Part shown: one piece after another, positions 41,470 through 44,112 of the stretch
Layout of the letters: every line of letters begins with the position of its first letter
Position numbering within the stretch: the first letter of the stretch is position 1
Assembly (NCBI GenBank): GCA_017305595.1
Contig: JAFKKL010000011.1
Span: forward strand, 1-44,112
DNA: 44,112 nt
Direction: 5' to 3'
DNA from: Hyphomicrobiales bacterium
Lineage (GTDB): Bacteria > Pseudomonadota > Alphaproteobacteria > Rhizobiales > Xanthobacteraceae
Notes under the pieces: model-generated
Database searches by the model: none
What the model saw: only the letters and a program-made list of their open reading frames with translations
What the model was told of the DNA's origin: nothing
Translations under genes and position numbers: made by a program

Positions 41470-42578
41470 CACACCTCCCGCGCTTCGAAATCGATCCGCG
41501 GATCGATCCACATATAGGTGAGATCGGAGGCGAGGTTCACCACGAGGCCGACCAGCGAGAAGATGAACAGCGTGCCGAACACCACCGGATAATCGCGGTT
41601 GAGCACGCTCTCGAAGCCAAGCAGGCCGAGCCCGTCGAGCGAGAAGATGGTTTCGATCAACAGCGAACCGGAGAAGAAGGCATGGATGAACGCGCCGGGG
41701 AAGCCGGCGATCACGATCAGCATGGCGTTGCGGAAGATGTGGTTGTAGAGCACCTGCCGCTCGGTGCAGCCCTTGGCGCGCGCCGTCATCACGTATTGCT
41801 TGCGGATTTCGTCCAGAAACGAGTTCTTGGTGAGCAGGGTCATGGTGGCGAACGCGCCGAGGATCATCGAGATCAGCGGCAGCGTGATGTGCCAGAAGTA
41901 ATCGATGATCTTCCAGTACCACGGGAATTGCGACCAGCCGTCGGAAGTCAACCCGCGCAACGGGAACCAGTCGAGGAACGAACCGCCGGCGAACAGGATG
42001 ATGAGCAGGATCGCGAACAGAAATCCCGGAATCGCAAAGCCGACGATGATGACGCCCGAGGTCCAGACGTCGAAGCGCGTGCCGTCCGCCACCGCCTTGC
42101 GAATGCCGAGCGGGATCGAGATCAGATAGGTGATCAGCGTCATCCAGACGCCGAGCGAGATCGAGACCGGCAGCTTCTCCTTGATCAGTTGCAGCACGCT
42201 GACGTCGCGGAAATAACTCTTGCCGAAATCGAAACGCATGTAGTCCCACAGCATCAGCAGGAAGCGTTCCGGCGCCGGCTTGTCGAAGCCGAACTGCTTC
42301 TCGAGGCTCTTGATGAAAGCGGGATCGAGCCCCTGCGCGCCGCGATATTTCGAATTCACCGCGTCACCCGATGCGCCGACCTGGGTGCGCGCGCCGAAGT
42401 CGCCGCCGGATGAGCCGGAAATGCGCGAGGAACCGCCGGTGTCGGCGCCGGACATTTGCGCGATGACACGCTCCACCGGCCCGCCCGGCGCGAATTGCAC
42501 CACGACGAAGGACACGAACAGGATGCCGAGCAAGGTCGGGATCATCAGCAGCAGGCGGCGCGCGATATAAGCGGTCAT
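41469..42578 (-). CDS. yejB: YejB-type ABC transporter permease
   Basis: A 369-residue DppB-like permease. The first helix ([30 protein letters not shown]) is typical. A periplasmic insert (about 35-120, Gly/Ser-rich, [15 protein letters not shown]) and five further helices follow. The EAA-like loop is [21 protein letters not shown]. Start ATG 42578 overlaps the yejA stop by four bases (ATGA). Gene order and coupling match yejA-B-E-F. Confidence 0.93.
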   Translation of the reverse strand: MTAYIARRLLLMIPTLLGILFVSFVVVQFAPGGPVERVIAQMSGADTGGSSRISGSSGGDFGARTQVGASGDAVNSKYRGAQGLDPAFIKSLEKQFGFDKPAPERFLLMLWDYMRFDFGKSYFRDVSVLQLIKEKLPVSISLGVWMTLITYLISIPLGIRKAVADGTRFDVWTSGVIIVGFAIPGFLFAILLIILFAGGSFLDWFPLRGLTSDGWSQFPWYWKIIDYFWHITLPLISMILGAFATMTLLTKNSFLDEIRKQYVMTARAKGCTERQVLYNHIFRNAMLIVIAGFPGAFIHAFFSGSLLIETIFSLDGLGLLGFESVLNRDYPVVFGTLFIFSLVGLVVNLASDLTYMWIDPRIDFEAREV

Positions 42579-44112
42579 GGCTTGCCCGCCTTCTCCGCCG
42601 CCGACGCCTTCGCCGCGTCGCTCCACCACAATTCGATGCCGCCAACACTGCCGAGATAGCGCGGCAACTTTTCAGGATGCGCGAACAAGTCCCAATACGC
42701 GATCGGATGATTGGTGCGATACCACTGCGGCACCCAGTAGCGGCCGGCGCGGAACACGCGGTCGAAGGCGCGGCAGGCGGTGGTCAATTCCGCCCGGTTC
42801 GGCGCGTTGATGATCTTTTCCACCAACGCATCGATCGCCGGACTGGCGATGCCGGCAAGATTGTATGAGCCTTTCGTGGCGGCTGCCTGCGACGTGAAGA
42901 ACGGCCGCATCGAGTCCCCCGGCGTCGCCGACATGCTGAAGCGCTGGATCGTCATGTCGAAATCGAAATCCTCCACGCGCGCGCGATACTGCACCGCGTC
43001 TACCAGCCGCAACGACGCCGCGATGCCGAGCGTGCCGAGGTTCTTGATGTAGGGCCCGTGATGCGCCTGCAATTGCGGCTCGTCGGCGAGAAACTCCACG
43101 GTGAATGGTTCGCCGTTCGGCAACAGCCGCTTGCCGTCCTTCACCGTGCAGCCGGCGTCGCGCAACAGTCGCGCGGCCTTGCGCAGCAGCGCGCGGTCCT
43201 GTCCGGAACCGTCGGAAACCGGCGGCGACACCGGCGCGCCGAACACCTCGTCCGGCACCTGGCCGCGGAACGGCTCGAGCAGCTTCAACTCCTCGGGCGA
43301 GGGCATCCCCTCCGCCATCATGTCGGAATTCTGGAACGGCGACTGGGTGCGCGCATAGGCGCCGTACATGATGGTCTTGTTGGTCCACTCGAAATCGAAC
43401 GCCTGGATCAGCGCCTCGCGCACGCGCGGGTCCTTGAATTTGTCGCGCCGCGTGTTGATGAACCAGCCCTGCGCGCCGGAAGGGGTTTCGTCCGGCAGCA
43501 TCTCGCGTTTGACCCGACCATCCTTGATCGCCGGAAAATCGTAACGCGTCGCCCAGACGCGCGCGGTGAATTCCTCGCGGAACAGATAGTTCTTCGCGGT
43601 GAAGCCTTCGAAGGCGACATCGCGGTCGCGATAGAATTCGTAACGCACGGTGTCGAAGTTGTAGCTGCCGCGCATCGGCGCGAGATCGGCGCCCCACCAG
43701 TCCTTGACGCGATCGAATTCGACGAAGCGGTTCACCTCGAAGCGGCCAACCTTGTACGGCCCGGAGCCGAGCGGAATATCCAGCGTCGATTCATCGAACG
43801 GCCGCTTGGTGTAGTAGGCGCGCGAGAAGATCGGCAGCCCCGCGACATAGAGCGGCACGTCGCGCGCATAGCCCTTCGCGAAGCGCACCACCACGGTGGC
43901 ATCGTCCGGCGCTTCCGCGCCGACCACGTCGCGCATCTGTTGCAGGATCAAGGGATGGCCTTTGGCCTTCAGCGTATTCAGCGAGAACGCCACGTCATGC
44001 GCGGTCAGTTTCGAACCGTCGTGAAATGTCGCCTGCGGCCGCAGCGTGAAGCGATAGGCGAGGCGGTCGTCGGAAATCGCGACCGACTGCGCGACGAGGC
44101 CGTACATCGCGT
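42575..44112 (-). CDS. yejA: YejA-like peptide-binding protein, N terminus cut by window
   Basis: About 512 residues of an extracellular solute-binding protein of family 5 (SBP_bac_5). The visible part opens with [21 protein letters not shown], the usual lobe I motif, and ends with [21 protein letters not shown]. The signal peptide lies outside the window. It captures peptides in the periplasm for YejBEF. E. coli YejA imports microcin C and YejABEF in rhizobia and Agrobacterium-type bacteria has been linked to antimicrobial peptide tolerance and muropeptide uptake. The ligand of this protein cannot be read from the sequence. Confidence 0.88.
   Translation of the reverse strand, partial: AMYGLVAQSVAISDDRLAYRFTLRPQATFHDGSKLTAHDVAFSLNTLKAKGHPLILQQMRDVVGAEAPDDATVVVRFAKGYARDVPLYVAGLPIFSRAYYTKRPFDESTLDIPLGSGPYKVGRFEVNRFVEFDRVKDWWGADLAPMRGSYNFDTVRYEFYRDRDVAFEGFTAKNYLFREEFTARVWATRYDFPAIKDGRVKREMLPDETPSGAQGWFINTRRDKFKDPRVREALIQAFDFEWTNKTIMYGAYARTQSPFQNSDMMAEGMPSPEELKLLEPFRGQVPDEVFGAPVSPPVSDGSGQDRALLRKAARLLRDAGCTVKDGKRLLPNGEPFTVEFLADEPQLQAHHGPYIKNLGTLGIAASLRLVDAVQYRARVEDFDFDMTIQRFSMSATPGDSMRPFFTSQAAATKGSYNLAGIASPAIDALVEKIINAPNRAELTTACRAFDRVFRAGRYWVPQWYRTNHPIAYWDLFAHPEKLPRYLGSVGGIELWWSDAAKASAAEKAGKP

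Noticed and set aside
41470-42249. The yejE reading frame stays open leftward-strand upstream through yejB, making a 652-residue frame
   Set aside because: The upstream part is an Arg/His-rich shadow of yejB. A strong GGGAGGTG site and the family N terminus place the yejE start at 41469.

Overview
This 44.1-kb window is chromosomal DNA from a GC-rich alphaproteobacterium, most likely a member of the Nitrobacteraceae (Bradyrhizobium / Rhodopseudomonas / Afipia group). The protein types support this: DUF1127, an HWE-type kinase, Cox11, YejABEF and a Caulobacter-style cpa/tad pilus locus. So do the dispersed palindromic repeats I associate with that family. The placement is an inference from remembered sequence character, not from a search. 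No rRNA, tRNA, CRISPR array, transposase or prophage gene was seen. The first gene (epoxide hydrolase) and the last (yejA-like binding protein) are cut by the window edges.

Region 1 (1-19.7 kb) is mostly short metabolic units. It holds an epoxide hydrolase, a TonB/TolA-like periplasmic protein, an amidase, a SnoaL-like protein and a Cox11 copper chaperone fused to a c-type cytochrome. It continues with a zinc alcohol dehydrogenase, an AidB-like acyl-CoA dehydrogenase diverging from an enoyl-CoA hydratase, a GNAT acetyltransferase, and a DUF1127 gene diverging from a LysR regulator. It ends with a CinA-like amidohydrolase, VanZ, an M20 deacylase, a GhrA-like reductase, a tail-anchored unknown, an AMP-dependent acyl-CoA ligase, a CHASE-HWE-type kinase with a damaged ATP-binding motif, and two tandem ABM monooxygenases.

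Region 2 (19.7-22.5 kb) looks like a cold-adaptation cluster: an RhlE-type DEAD-box helicase, a tailed IF-1 and a CspA-family protein. The helicase and csp both have structured leaders. Region 3 (22.6-35.1 kb) is a complete type IVc (Flp/Tad) pilus locus. Two pseudopilins and a stand-alone secretin N0-domain protein read leftward. The pilin gene with its own terminator, cpaA, cpaB-C-D-E-F, tadB and tadC read rightward, and tadD reads leftward. CtrA-like TTAA-N7-TTAA boxes lie before four of these transcription units, one perfect and three with one mismatch, suggesting cell-cycle control as in Caulobacter.

Region 4 (35.1-44.1 kb) pairs an M17 aminopeptidase and a signal-less NlpC/P60 peptidase with a leftward yejABEF-nudix operon, a plausible peptide or muropeptide uptake and breakdown module. 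Between them is a small GIY-YIG nuclease gene bracketed by inverted copies of a palindromic repeat, one of which supplies its ribosome-binding site.

Repeats are a theme of the window. One palindrome family, with core GGCCGGGACAAGCCCGGCC, occurs three times and each time lies exactly between two convergent genes. A second family brackets the GIY-YIG gene. A third occurs at 19731 and 26067, with a possibly related palindrome at 10030. A degenerate palindrome lies before the pilin gene.
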